From positions 93,628 to 132,768 of the forward strand of contig FN647768.1 of assembly GCA_000310025.1 (NCBI GenBank): a DNA stretch of 39,141 nt, written 5' to 3'. This stretch comes from Ectocarpus siliculosus (Eukaryota; Sar; Phaeophyceae; Ectocarpales; Ectocarpaceae). Positions within the stretch are counted from its first letter, which is position 1, and each line of letters begins with the position of its first letter. This document shows, piece after piece, positions 11,601 to 22,600 of this stretch. Both the position numbers and the translations under genes were made by a program. The notes beneath the pieces are model-generated. The model saw only the letters and a program-made list of their open reading frames with translations, did no database searches and was not told the DNA's origin.

Positions 11601-14600
11601 AGAACAAAAAACGAAATGCCAGTGTCGGGTCCAGGCTCTAGGTTATTATTACAGTATTGTCCCAGTGTTACGTTTTACGGAGTATTGTACGAAGTACTCA
11701 AACGGTATCAAAATGTGTGTGTGTGGGGGGGTGTAGTCGTAGTCGTTAGACCATTGACCTCGCATCCCTACAAAGCCGGGACGGAGCACGCCGGGTTCTC
11801 ACCGGACCAGGCTCTCACATCACCAAGCGCGAAGCGCAGTGAGGTATTCGGCGAGTCGCATGAAGGGTGCGCTGCATCCTGCTAAGGGTGTTCGGCATCT
11901 TGTGCTTACTTCCTTGCGTACGGATGACAGCTACGTATGACTTAATTTATTTTCTGGTGCTTTCACTTCCAGAGACAGTTATAAGCACTGTGTAACTGCC
12001 TCGAGGATGCTTGACCATATTAACACAACGTGGTGCGATCATCCCCCTTGCGCGGAGTGAGGGTTCTCGACCCCGCTCAACATAATCTACTCGACCACCA
12101 CTATGGTTACCGCAAATAAAAAAAACAGAGGTAAAACAAGCGGTAACCTGGTTGCCGAGTTCACGAACGGCTTGTTTTACAACGTCGTTGCCAAGCGACG
12201 GAAACCCAACCCCGATGGCAAACACCGGGGGGAGTGTGTATGTGGCGGGGGCGGGGGGTTATTTTTTTTTATTTTGGGGACGCCATACATATCGGCACCA
12301 AACATTTTGTTGACCGCTCCATCCCCCCTCCGCTGTCCACTCGCGTCCCGTCCGCGTTTGTCGCTGCTTTTTTCGCAGCTCGTTCGGTTGGTATGAGGAG
12401 ACTGCGGCCTTCGAGTCGATGGACGCGCCTCAATCGAAAGCGTTCTGCCAGGTGTCAGACTGGAGGAACCTCGAGACGTGGGACGGGGGGAGGCACGAGC
12501 CGCAGGAAGTGAGAGGGAGCGTTCCACCGTATCTACGCGTCTTTTTTCTTGCCCCCCTTCCCCCATCGCTCTTGGTGACATGCTTGCACAAGATAACACA
12601 CCACCAAGACCGATCTTCAAAATTCGGTTACCCCACGGCGAGAAGGATGACCCCCCCCCCCCCCCCCCCCCCCCCTTCCTATGGGGAAAAAAAAAAAAAA
12701 AACCCCCCCCCCGCCTTTTTGGGGGGGGCCAAAAAAAAAAAAAAAAAAATTCCTACCTTTACCCGAAAGGGCCGGTCAATTNNNNNNNNNNNNNNNNNNN
12801 NNNNNNNNNNNNNNNNNNNNNNNNNNNNNNNNNNNNNNNNNNNNNNNNNNNNNNNNNNNNNNNNNNNNNNNNNNNNNNNNNTTTTGGGGAACAGGTTGCC
12901 CCAAAAAAACCCCCCCCCAAGCCCTTTTTTAAAATTTGGTTTCCCCCCGGGGGAAAGGGGGCCCCCCCCCCCCCCCCCCCCCCACCCCTCCACCTGCTGA
13001 AGTACACAAGAAGACCGCGACCTCGGCTATGTGAGGCGGGTCGATAAGAAGAAGAGAAAATATGCTAGCCTTGACCGGAATGCGCGGTCGATCTTCGACG
13101 TCTAGCAACAACCCAGCACCTAACACCCGTAACACACACGCACAATTCCACACAACATAAACAAAAAAAAAAATCGTCTCCGGCTGCAGAGTCTGTCCTC
13201 ATCTCTTTCGGTTTGCGCAGGTTGATGCTTATTAAAAAAAAAAAAACATCTACCACCACCCCACCCACCTTTGACGCACGGAACCACGGGCATGTACCGC
13301 TCGCTTTGACGTTGCGCGGTCGATGATGCTTGCCACAAAGAAACACAAACACACACACACGCACTCCCCCATGCCGCTCCCTCGCGGGGTCCCAGTTAAT
13401 GGCATTTAGGAGTGTTTTTGTGTTTTCAACCGCACTGCGACTGCGTGTTTTCATTGGTCAGCCGGTTACCGTGGTCGATACAAATAATAAACATGCACAC
13501 ACAGCGCGGTCGGTGCTAACAAGAAAGACACACGCACAGCTGCATCCATCTTTTCGCAACCGGCGTTTATCGCTCTCTTGGTGCAGGAAGCAGCCACGGT
13601 GGAGTTTGTGGTGCCAAACGCCCAGGTGACCACGACCAAGACTTTCCGCCAAGGGATGGGACAGCAGCCAGAGCCCTACGCCGTGTCCATAGGCTCGACT
13701 CGCGTCCGCCGGCTGTCGCCGTTCGCCGTCCACGCGGAGTACCAGGTGTGATTCCTGCTGCTGCTGCTGCTACTGCGCTCTGCTGCTGCCACTGCTACTG
13801 CGCTCTGCTGCTGCTGTTACTGCACTATTGCTGCGGCCGGTGCGGTGGTAGAGGGCCCGACGCTGTGATTCCGTCGTGAAAGGGGTTGGTTGTAGGGCAC
13901 TTGGCTGAATTCTGCCGGCGGAAAAGCAAAGGTGTATCGCACCACATAGCAAGTAACTCTGCTGGCTGATGAAGCTGAGGTCCATCGCACCAGATAATTT
14001 AGCGATTAACTCTGCTGGCAGAGAGCAAGACGTTGGTCCCACTTTACACCGCTGCAGGGCCCTTTGAGCGCTGGACATGGACGTGCCATCGTCCCAACAG
14101 CCTGTACCGAAGCGCGTCTCCCGCGACCGCTCAACCTCCTCGCCCACTCAGCTCCTTAAAAAGTGTTTTGTGGGATGTTATATACCTGTAGAACGACTTA
14201 AAATTCAGTATCTACACGTAGCTGCGCGGGTGTCTCAGCCTCTTACCTTCCTAATGATGTCTTTTGTTTTTTTTTGTGTGTTTTTGGACGACAGTACTTA
14301 TCGCGCTTGGAGAAGGAATCGGTAAATACAATGTTGTGTCTAGCTTGCGTCCTTGGGGAGCGAATCGGCAGATGATGAGTTTTTTCTCTTGACTTGCGCA
14401 TCCCCGGCGTAAATCGATCGCGGAACAGGTGCTCGTGTCGACGAAGGACCAGGTGCACAAGTCGTGGAAGCGCTATTCGGACTTCAAGCTGCTGGCGGAG
14501 TACGCCAAGATCTCGGACCTGAGAGATACGGTCAAGGCGTGGGCACACATACAGCAGGTGGGCCACGGCCGTATGGGGAAGCCGAGGATATGAGACAGCA

Positions 14601-16758
14601 GGGGCCTTGTGTTGGGTATATAGGCCGGTGATTTTGAAATTGGTAACTATGCACAAAAGAAGTCAAGCCTTGAGTTCGAAACTTGCTTTCTGGGCAACAG
14701 AATTTTGGACCGTGAGACCGGTCGAGATGCCGAGTGACTAGTCGAACGGTCTGATTTCGGTTGCTGAAATAAGGTAGGTTGTGGGGTCGAATCTTTCTCA
14801 TTTGGCATCCGAAATCGGGCGGTTAGAACAGACAGCGCGACGGTCTAGCGGTGTGATTTCGGTTGCGAAAGGAGTGGAAGTCATGGTTTCAAATCTTGCT
14901 TTTTTGCAACCGAAATCAGACCATTAGACCAGTTCAGCCGCTAATTATTCCAACGATTTGATTCCGGTTGCTAACGGGCCCTACGCCACGACCGTGTGCT
15001 CGACTGAGGCCTTTCGTTGCATCGGGCCCTGTGCGTGGGCGTGAAGGGTTTCTTCGGTGGAGTCGGTGGAGAACGGACACATGCAACACGTTTCTGCGGG
15101 TACCGCTAAACAGCCGAGCGTGTGCGTGTTTGTTCTTCTTTCGTTGGAAAGAAGCCCGTTTCATCTTATTATACCAACCCACCCCAAGCTCTCGTCCGCC
15201 TGATGCACCTGGGAGGCTTCAGTCGAGAACACCGTTCATTTAAAAGAGCAGCACAGCAGGTGGCGGTAGCCGCCGCCGCCCCCGCGGCTGATGTCTGACA
15301 TGAATTTTTCTTCATGTGGTTTACGTCAGTCCCCGTCCTCTTGTTTTGAGACATGGCGACCCCCGATTGTTGGTTTGACATGAAGTTTTTCGACGAGTGG
15401 GTTGCCTCAGCCCCCGTCCTCTGTTTTGAGACTTTCGTCCTTGGGCGGCTGTCAAGAGAGCCGAAACATGCTCGATTCCTCTCCTCGTTGGAGGCAGCGT
15501 TTTGCCTTTGGATGCGTTGCTGTTGAGGCAGAACCTGCGTATTTCACTTGGAAGAAGGCGTTTTTCTGCCGGCGGGGACCAGTATCGCGGGCCGGTCTAG
15601 GTCAAGTGCAGTCAGGCCACGCGGACCGCTTTTGCGAGGGTATTAAGCGTTATCAGTGAACTGGAGAAGAGGGGTTCGTAGCCAACCGAAGCGAAGAGAG
15701 GCGGGGGTGCCGTAGCCAACCTAAGCCCATAACCCGTACCAAAACCAAGCTGGGCCAGGCTGACCTCACCTCACCATAAATGACTTGCGACGTGTCAAGT
15801 CGCATGGCCCGTGAGAACCCAGAAACACCTGCAGCAAAGACAATGGCACCACTCGTCGTTTTTTTTTTCGTTGTGACCAGCGTGCGAAACTCTCTCCCCC
15901 TCCCCCCCCCCCCCCCCCTCGCTCGATCGAGAGCTTGTCTTGTTGCGAGTTCGGGGGCGAGTGGACCGCTTCCCGACACACGCACCCTTGAAACTGTCTT
16001 ATCTGGTTGCTGCTGCACATGGCATCCGCGCTAAATAAGTCGATGGTGAAGAACTTCATGCGCAACATTATATCAACACATGAGAACTTGGGCACCGTTT
16101 GTGAACCCGGTTTGATACTCCCGGCACTAAAACTTACAAGAGACATTTATTGCCCACACGAGGAATAGGAGTACCAGCCTCGGCCAGAACGCCAGAACTA
16201 GACGGTCTTAAACGGCGGGCCCTGGTATCTGTACTGCTGCGCTCCTCCTTCGAGCTCGTACAACTTCCATCGAACGCTTGGAACGCTTGTGTCGTACCGC
16301 TTGAGCAAGGCCTCCCGTTACACCCGCCCGGGTATCCGCGCGTAGCACACCTACCTGTCATTCCTTAGCAGGCACTGCGTTGGGATGTTGTTACAATCCA
16401 CCGCTCACCCGGGCTGATGGGTCGGGTTTTTTTTTCATACTATAGTGTAACGCAACGAAACCATCTCGTGTTTTGTTTCCTCCCCTTGACGAGTTAAGAT
16501 CTCGTTATACCGTCCACGGCGCACCCTGGCTGACTGTCCATGCGTCGTTTGTTTTTTTGTTTCCTCCCCTTCACGCGTTTTTTTTTTTTTTTTTGTCAGA
16601 CCCAACGGTGGTTCCGGTGCCTCGAAGCCAACTACCTCAAGACGAAGTGCAGCCTGCTGGAGAGGTTCCTGGCTCAGTTCTTGTTCGAAGTGCCCACGCC
16701 CTCCCTGCTCATGAACTTCGTGGGCGCGCAACAGCCCGGCTTCGTCCGGCGACGATGA
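8634..16758 (+). CDS. PX (phox homology) domain protein, five exons
   Basis: Exons: 8634-9001, 12379-12508, 13587-13745, 14429-14557 and 16600-16758, 314 aa. The start is the ATG in AAACATGG. All junctions are GT..AG and phases match (2,0,0,0). Residues 1-160 are low-complexity, rich in Ser, Pro and Ala, with acidic/aromatic stretches (DSYCDRYRST, then SFGWYEETAAFES) across the first junction. The PX domain covers about residues 198-305: SPFAVHAEYQ, then SWKRYSDFKLL carrying the R-Y-S-D-F motif whose Arg binds the phosphoinositide 3-phosphate in this family, then helices with WFRCLEANYLKTKCSLLERF and FEVPTPSLLMNFV. PX domains target proteins to endosomal or other membranes. No BAR, kinase or SNARE domain follows, so it is a short PX protein and not a classical sorting nexin. 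Intron 2 contains the assembly gap. Exons 3 to 5 are firm; exons 1 and 2 rest on phase, splice sites and composition. Confidence 0.88.
10565..10588. repeat. (CAG)n microsatellite
   Basis: About eight uninterrupted CAG triplets in PX intron 1. Confidence 0.9.
11721..11790 (+). repeat. dispersed repeat, copy 1 (PX intron 1)
   Basis: The core gtcgttagaccattgacctc followed by gcatccctacaaagccggga recurs at the right end of the window (39101-39141, same orientation) and at 38773-38820 (reverse orientation). A G-rich/GT-rich run precedes this copy, matching the C-rich end of the other copies when inverted. The family is unidentified and non-coding. Confidence 0.8.
12640..13000. other. assembly gap of 100 N with low-quality homopolymer flanks
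   Basis: N occupies 12782-12881, exactly 100 positions, a conventional placeholder length. Both flanks consist of long C, A, T and G runs (for example 12652-12675 and 12960-12983) unlike anything else in the window. This is typical of degraded read ends. It lies in PX intron 2, so the coding model is not affected. Intron length and content here are unreliable. Confidence 0.9.
13448..13480 (-). repeat. CCAAT-containing dispersed repeat, PX intron 2 copy
   Basis: Read on the minus strand this is an approximately 32-base match to 37446-37477 in UFD2 intron 5, with 20 identical bases in a row (taaccggctgaccaatgaaa). A third, shorter match lies at 37293-37319. It is unrelated to the coding sequence of either gene. 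Confidence 0.75.
13752..14045. repeat. CTG-rich tract and imperfect 60-bp repeats
   Basis: Just after PX exon 3 there is a degenerate CTG/CTA tract (13755-13830). Beyond it, the phrases gtatcgcaccacatagcaag and taactctgctgg recur with variation at about 60-bp spacing. This is intronic simple and tandem repeat sequence. Confidence 0.7.
14620..14980 (+). repeat. tandem array of tRNA-like hairpins (three units plus a partial)
   Basis: Units begin with gattt(c/t)ggttgc-like sequence at about 14630, 14752, 14854 and 14960 (period 102-122 bp). Units 2 and 3 close with the complement (gcatccgaaatc, gcaaccgaaatcaga). Each of the three full units has a box-B/T-loop-like core: gagttcgaaac at 14672, ggggtcgaatc at 14783, ggtttcaaatc at 14885. 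Unit 3 also has ggtctagcggtgtgatt, close to the D-arm of eukaryotic tRNA-Pro, and a T run after the box B. No unit folds into an acceptable full tRNA cloverleaf. Best described as tRNA-derived repeats (SINE-like or tRNA pseudogenes) in PX intron 4. Confidence 0.65.
15293..15432. repeat. two-copy direct repeat, period about 81 bp
   Basis: The phrases tgacatgaa(t/g)tttt and ccccgtcctct..gttttgagac occur twice, 81 bp apart, in PX intron 4. Confidence 0.7.
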
Positions 16759-19643
16759 TGACTTGCAGTTTGTGCCGTTTCGTCTTCGTCGAGTGTGTAA
16801 CCGTCTGTCGTTGGATCGGGGGAGTAATACGAACGATCGCTAAGAGCGAGTGTGTGTGCGTGTGTGTGTGTTTTTTTGCCTGTCGGGTTTGTGACTCATG
16901 AGCCGCTCGCGATGGCACCCTCTCCGACGGACGAGAGAGTAGGTGGCGAGGGACTAGGGGGCCGTTGCCTTTTAGGCTAAAACCTCCCATCGGTCGTGTG
17001 GTTGTGTGATTGATCGGTCCCGAAGCTCGAGGGTCTATTAGGTAGGGTGCAGCCAGTCCGGAACGATGTGGCATTTTTTTTTTTTTTAACCTGTGTATCG
17101 GTGCCCATGGACAAAAAACGTGAAGGTGTGGTGTGTGTCTATACCATTGCTTGTACGCTGTTGTCACCAACGCTTTTTCGGTTTGGTTGGCGGTGCATTC
17201 CATCCGTCCCCTACCCCCCCGGCTTCTCGACTTTGTGCAACGGCCGTCCGGCACGCCGTCCGTAGCAACGGCGTTGCAACCCGCGCCTTGCGATGTGCCG
17301 ACCGCGGCCTTGTAGCCGTGCTGCTAAAAATCATTGGCTAGCTCCCGTCGCTTTTGCGCATATATACATTGGTGATCTGACAGTGGTGAGAGAGGTGCGT
17401 TGCGTCAGCTGAGGTGGAACCCCCACATCGTTGGCGTCGCTCGTGCTACATTTTTGATGCGTGTACTATGGCGAGTGTTGTATCGTGGTGTGGCACTGAA
17501 GCACTGCTGCTGCTGTCGGCACTTTTTCTTTTGCTCGGCGCCCGCCCGCGGTCTGCAGTAGCTCGAGAACGGAAGCAGGCGGCGCACACAGCAGCAGTGC
17601 TCGAATGTGCTTGGGAGTGTTGTTCACTGAGTTTCCCTTGTCTTGTGGTGTGGTTCGGTAATTGACCCGTGGTGTGTCGATGTGGTGTGTAATCATGAAG
17701 GAAGCGTCGTGGTCGATGAACATGTCTCCATCGACAAGAGGGCGAAGCGCGTCGGTCGTTGGTTGAGGCAACGGGCTGTGTAGTACGACCGGTGCTGCTC
17801 TGTATCGAAACACGCGTTGTCGCTTTGTCCTGTGGATAGGTTTGCGTTAGTAGTGGTAGTCTTTGTCGATCTGCATCCCGTGCTTGACGTCTTTTCGGCT
17901 GCGCGCTCTCAAGCAGCGAGCGTACTGCCACAAAAGACCAGGTGAGGCGGAGCGTTGAAGGTCGATAGAGGAGATGTATTTTGCCCTTCCTTGAGGATTG
18001 TCTTGCGGCAGTCAGGAAAGAGAGAGAGACTATCGAGGCGTTTTCTTGTGTACTTGGGAGTATGTTGGGTGTCTACTTGACTGTGACCGTGTCCGCTAAA
18101 CGATGAGGGTAAATCGTCAGGTTCAGCTGGCTGTAATCGTGCGCGTGAGTGGTCTGGCCTTCTCGTGGCAAAACACCTGGGATTTCCATGTGTTGCCATG
18201 ACCCCTTGCTCAAATCGCACAACGCAATCAATAGCGTTGCCTCACTGTTGCAAAACCCGTTTTTTCCCCGGCCGCTGCTGAGTTCAGCGAGGCCTTTCTT
18301 GGCAAACCACCGCGGAAATAATGCAGAAGAGAACGAGGGATCCCCTAGAAGGCGATCTCCCCGGGCTAATGTAGAACCTATCAGCATGTTATTTGCATCA
18401 ATTTTGTGGCCACGGAAGGCGTTCGACCGGCACGGGGGTTAGCAGGTACTGAGTAGACACCGGCACGGTTTTATTGTCAAGACAAGAACAGTTATTTTTC
18501 GGGTTGGGGCGAATTTGCTGTCCGTAGATTATCTCAAAGTAGAATGCTCCAGATCAAAGAGCAGTTAGGCTTACCTCCTGTCGGGGTGTCGCGATGCACC
18601 GTCTTGTCTTGCGAAATGGGCGATTGTTTCGTCAACCCTATGTATTTCCAATTTTTTAGTGGTTCACATGGCTGAATCAGTTCGCAGCCCTCTGTTGTTT
18701 GGTACGTGAGTTCGAACGTCGGGGAAATCGCACGGACTTACTCATTGGCTGGGTCTATTCTCGCGATGTGCCGAAACATGCAAGGTAGTGGATGGCGAAT
18801 TTTTCGCGCGCGCGACATTGCGATCGACGAGGGAAAGGAAAGTTTGGCCGAACCTTTCTTACAAGCGAAAGTGTTGCAAGCGCCGCAGTATAGATGGGGA
18901 AACGCCCTGCTTCGCGGGCTTCCTCTGCGAGGTAAGTTGTTGCAAGCACTTCAAAAGGAGGTTGAGACAAAAAATGCTTCTTTTTTTTTCGTAGGCGTCC
19001 GTCCTCCTGTCTGTGTGACCCCGGCTGATCGGTGTGGCCAGAAGACACAACGGAACGGTGAAAAAAGCTCATGCCAAAGAAGAAAAAAAAAGGGACGACA
19101 CACAACTACACGTGGGTATTACAATACAGGAGGCTACTTCTAACGGAGCGACAAAGATACACACACCAGGAGAGCTGGTCGCCTGACAGGAGGGGCAACT
19201 GAAGAGTACGTAGGATCGCCCTCACAATAAATCTAGAGAGAACACCATGAATAGGAACGAATGGCCCTGTGTCACGGAATCCCGACAGCAAACAAATACT
19301 ACTCTTTACTGGGTACTTCACGTCGATACTTCAGACAAATATATCGGGATTCGAACTGCGGGTGAAACAACCCTTCGAATCAGACGCGGATCTGAGACGG
19401 ACCAACCGTGCAGGAACAAAAAAACATGGTACATGGTCTATATTCACACATAGACGAAACAATATCGGCCCTCTCTGCGAAATAATATTGCACAATGAAT
19501 GCGAGCCAGCCGCCCCTATCTCGTTGAAACCTCTGAGAAGCAGAGAGCAAACATAAATAGCGCGCTATGTCCGCGAACGGCGAAACGGGGACACCACGTC
19601 AACTTAAGGGAACCGGCAGAACGGAAGCCCTTCGCGCCCCTTG
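16759..19643. other. convergent intergenic region between the PX and cyclin genes
   Basis: The PX gene (plus) and the cyclin gene (minus) end facing each other. Both 3' UTRs should lie here. Frames of 60-145 codons occur (for example 18706-19143 plus, whose first ATG is at about 18766), but none has a recognisable domain. A (TG)n run sits just inside the PX end, at about 16850-16872. I see no supported gene, RNA or mobile element. Confidence 0.55.
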
Positions 19644-22600
19644 CTAGGACTGGAACTCGCCCGCGAACGCATCCGGCCTGAGCAAAGCGGTGGCGGTGGT
19701 GTGCTGCGAAGCCGGGGCGTCATCCTGACTCCCGTTGGTGTGGAAGAGCAGCGGGTAGAAGGTTCGCCTGGAAGAACCCGGTGGCGCGGAGTCCGCGTTT
19801 CCTTCCTCCTGGCACTGGAACGCGCCCGTGAATGCGTCCGGCCTTAGCAACGCGGTGGTGGCGGCGTGCTGCGAAGCCGGAGCATCGTCCTGGTTGCCGT
19901 TGGTGTGGAAGAGCGGCGGGTAAACATCCTCCGGTCGCAGAAGTGCGTGGCTGCCCACGGCTACCGCCGTCACCAGGTGAAGGTTCTGCTGCCGCAAGAG
20001 CTTACCGGCTTCCTCAAGCTGGCGTTCGACCTCACGCTTCCACTCGATAGTATCATCGGTGCTGTTGCTGTCGACAGCGGGGGGGCTTGTGCGTGCGTCG
20101 ACCTGCGCGGGTGGGACCACGGGCAGAAGCACACCACCTTCCCCCCAGAATACCAGCGGTGCAACGCCCTGTCGCTTTTCTTGCCGCTGGAACGCCTTGA
20201 CGCCGTCGTCCAGCCTGCGCATGGCGGCTCGCTCCCACCTCATCTCGGTGTCGCCATCGCGGGGCTCCACGTGAGAAAGGCCGGGCGCAAGGTGACTGTA
20301 TCCGCCATCGACCATCGCCGGTGCCGGTACCAGGTGAGGTCTCTGTTGCAGCAACAACTCGCCCGCTTCTTCCATCGTCATCTCTACACCAACATCCCAC
20401 TCCGCAACCTCGTTGGTGCTGTTGTTTCCGGGTATCACTTCCACCTGAGGCAGACCGAGGGTATTATTGTCGTCCGAAACGTCATCGCTACCGCCATCAT
20501 CGCCACCGATGATCTCGAAGGGGCCTTCATTGAGTCCCACCGATTTTATTCTGGCCGTTGCTCCCGGCACGTCAGGGTCTGCTTGCGCCTGAGATGGTGA
20601 TATACGCACTGCCGCCGGTTGGGTGCTTCCGGTTGTCAAGGTGACGAAGCCCGCGCTGGGTGGCGTGCCTGCCGAGATCTCGACGTCGCTGCCGCGATCG
20701 TGGCCCAAGACCCCGAGAGTGTGCTCCGAAGGAGAGGGCGAGGCACCGGCGCTCATTGCCGTGGTGTAGCGGTCATCCAACAAGATCGGAGAGAAGTGCG
20801 AAGCCGTGGCGAACTCGCGGGACGGTGCCGTCATCCCACCAGTCGTACACGGAGTCCGTTCCCCGATGATGCTGCGGGCCGAGCATGTTGTGCTTTTCCC
20901 GGAACCGTTCTCTGGCTCATCCATATCTTGCCGGTCGGGCGACGAGGTGTTACCGCTCCTGGAGACGGCCCGGCTGACCTGGTGTTGTCATGCCATTGAA
21001 GGGAGGGAAGAGAAGATGACGAGAAATGGGAAATCAGTCGACGAACAGGGACTCCGACAACACCGAAACAGTTCATCCGGTAGGGCTAGTACTGGTTGGG
21101 GCGAGCAAGAAAATTTCAGGCGAGAGAGATTTTACCTGCTGGTCATCGGTAAAGAACGCCTCCAGAGCCTCTCCCGGTTCTCTTGTAGGTGGCGGCGTGG
21201 GACCCTCGGTGTCAGAGTCGTTGCAACCGTATGCTGTTCCGCTTCCCTCATCCTTATCGGCGGCTCCATCGATGTACCGCTGCGCTGCGCCAGTCCCTCT
21301 ATCGTCGGCGCCCATCCCGACACCAGCAGCGTCGATTGCATCCATTATCGTCGGAACAGCGTTGTGGCTATCTTCCTCGCGATACAACCCCCAGAATCTG
21401 GAGCTTTCCAAGTCCACAACACCACTCCTTGTAGCCTCGTTGACCTGCCGAGCTTCTTGAAAATCACGTTCACGGAGCACGGCGCAGAACATGGCGGCGG
21501 CAGCCAACTCGGACGGCTTGAACTCCGACAGGTAGCCAAGCTGCACCCATCTCAGCGACGTTACCGTCGTGAGCTCCCTCACTTGAGACTGCCCTCCGGC
21601 GAGAGCGCCCTCCGACAACGCGCGGGCGAGGAACAGGTGACCGAACGTCGTGGGCGTCACGGCATACAGCGCCCACTTGAGGCTGGCGCACACCTTGGCC
21701 TCCAGCCTGGCAACGCGCTTTTTCGTTGCCGTGTGGTCGGGGTCCCCCACATTGCACACAGTGAGCATCGCGGAGAGGAGGCTGTCCGGCCCATTATCTT
21801 CTAACTTTTGGGCCATTAGCAGGCAAACAAGGGGGAGCAGATCGCGGTTGTCATCCGCGATCCCCTCCTCTGCAGTGGTCGCCACAAACCTTGCCAAGTT
21901 GATGATGGCGAGGGCTACGGTGTCGGCGGCCACAGGGTGCGAAGGGGCAACACCGGCACCAGCAGTTAGGCCGGTGGCAATGTCGACTATACCAGACGTA
22001 AAGGCACTGAAAAGCTGGGGCTGGCGTCCCCTCAGCATATAGAAGCCCATGAGGACGTTGTCGGATTGGCGCTCCTGCTTCAAAAACGTGTGCGCCAGCA
22101 TACTGTCGGCCTCTTCGGTTGAGAGGGCGATGGCCCCTTGAAGGGGTTCTGCAGCAGGCTGGCGGGCCGGAGGGGTCGGCGGGCGTCGGGAATGTTCGGA
22201 TGATGGCTGAACGAGGTTGGCGCGCTCCGGCTGCAGTGTTTCCCGCGTCTCCGCGAGAACTGGATTCAAGGCGAACAAGCTGAGGGCCGTAGCCTGCGTT
22301 AAATTTTGTTCAGGGGGGGGGAGGGGGGGAGGGTGCACGAATGGACGCAAACAGATTTAGATGCACAGAACCACCACAAAATCAAGATGTGACACGAATC
22401 AGGGCGGTCAGGTGTCAGCTCAAGAAGGGCAGCGTTTCGATGTATTTGTGTTGACGGCTACCAACGAGCCATTCCAAACGTTTGATTGCAGAGCCACGCT
22501 GTACAATTGTCAAAATGATCTCATTTTGGGTGACGGAGTTAGCTGTTGAATCGTCCGTTCATCTACGCTTGACCAAGAAAACACGAGGTGCTCACAACAC

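Larger units (their letters stand above)
9002..12378 (+). other. PX gene intron 1 (3.4 kb), mostly featureless
   Basis: This stretch between PX exons 1 and 2 holds a CAG microsatellite at 10565-10588 and one copy of a dispersed repeat near 11721-11790. Open frames occur on both strands (for example 10687-11337 plus), but none shows a recognisable domain or splice signals that would make it a gene. A GT-rich run precedes the dispersed repeat. Confidence 0.6.

Noticed and set aside
12419-13047. Long frames crossing the N gap
   Set aside because: They consist largely of homopolymer codons and unknown bases; only the 12379-12508 part is accepted, as PX exon 2.
14735-14812. Functional tRNA gene
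   Set aside because: Acceptor-like ends (gatgcc/ggcatc) and an anticodon-like stem exist, but the loop lacks the T before the anticodon, the T-stem pairs poorly and extra bases precede the acceptor; better a tRNA-derived repeat.
18706-19143. 145-codon frame with a Cys/Lys-rich alternative frame between the PX and cyclin genes
   Set aside because: Does not start with ATG, has no domain and no splice partners; likely UTR or intergenic sequence.
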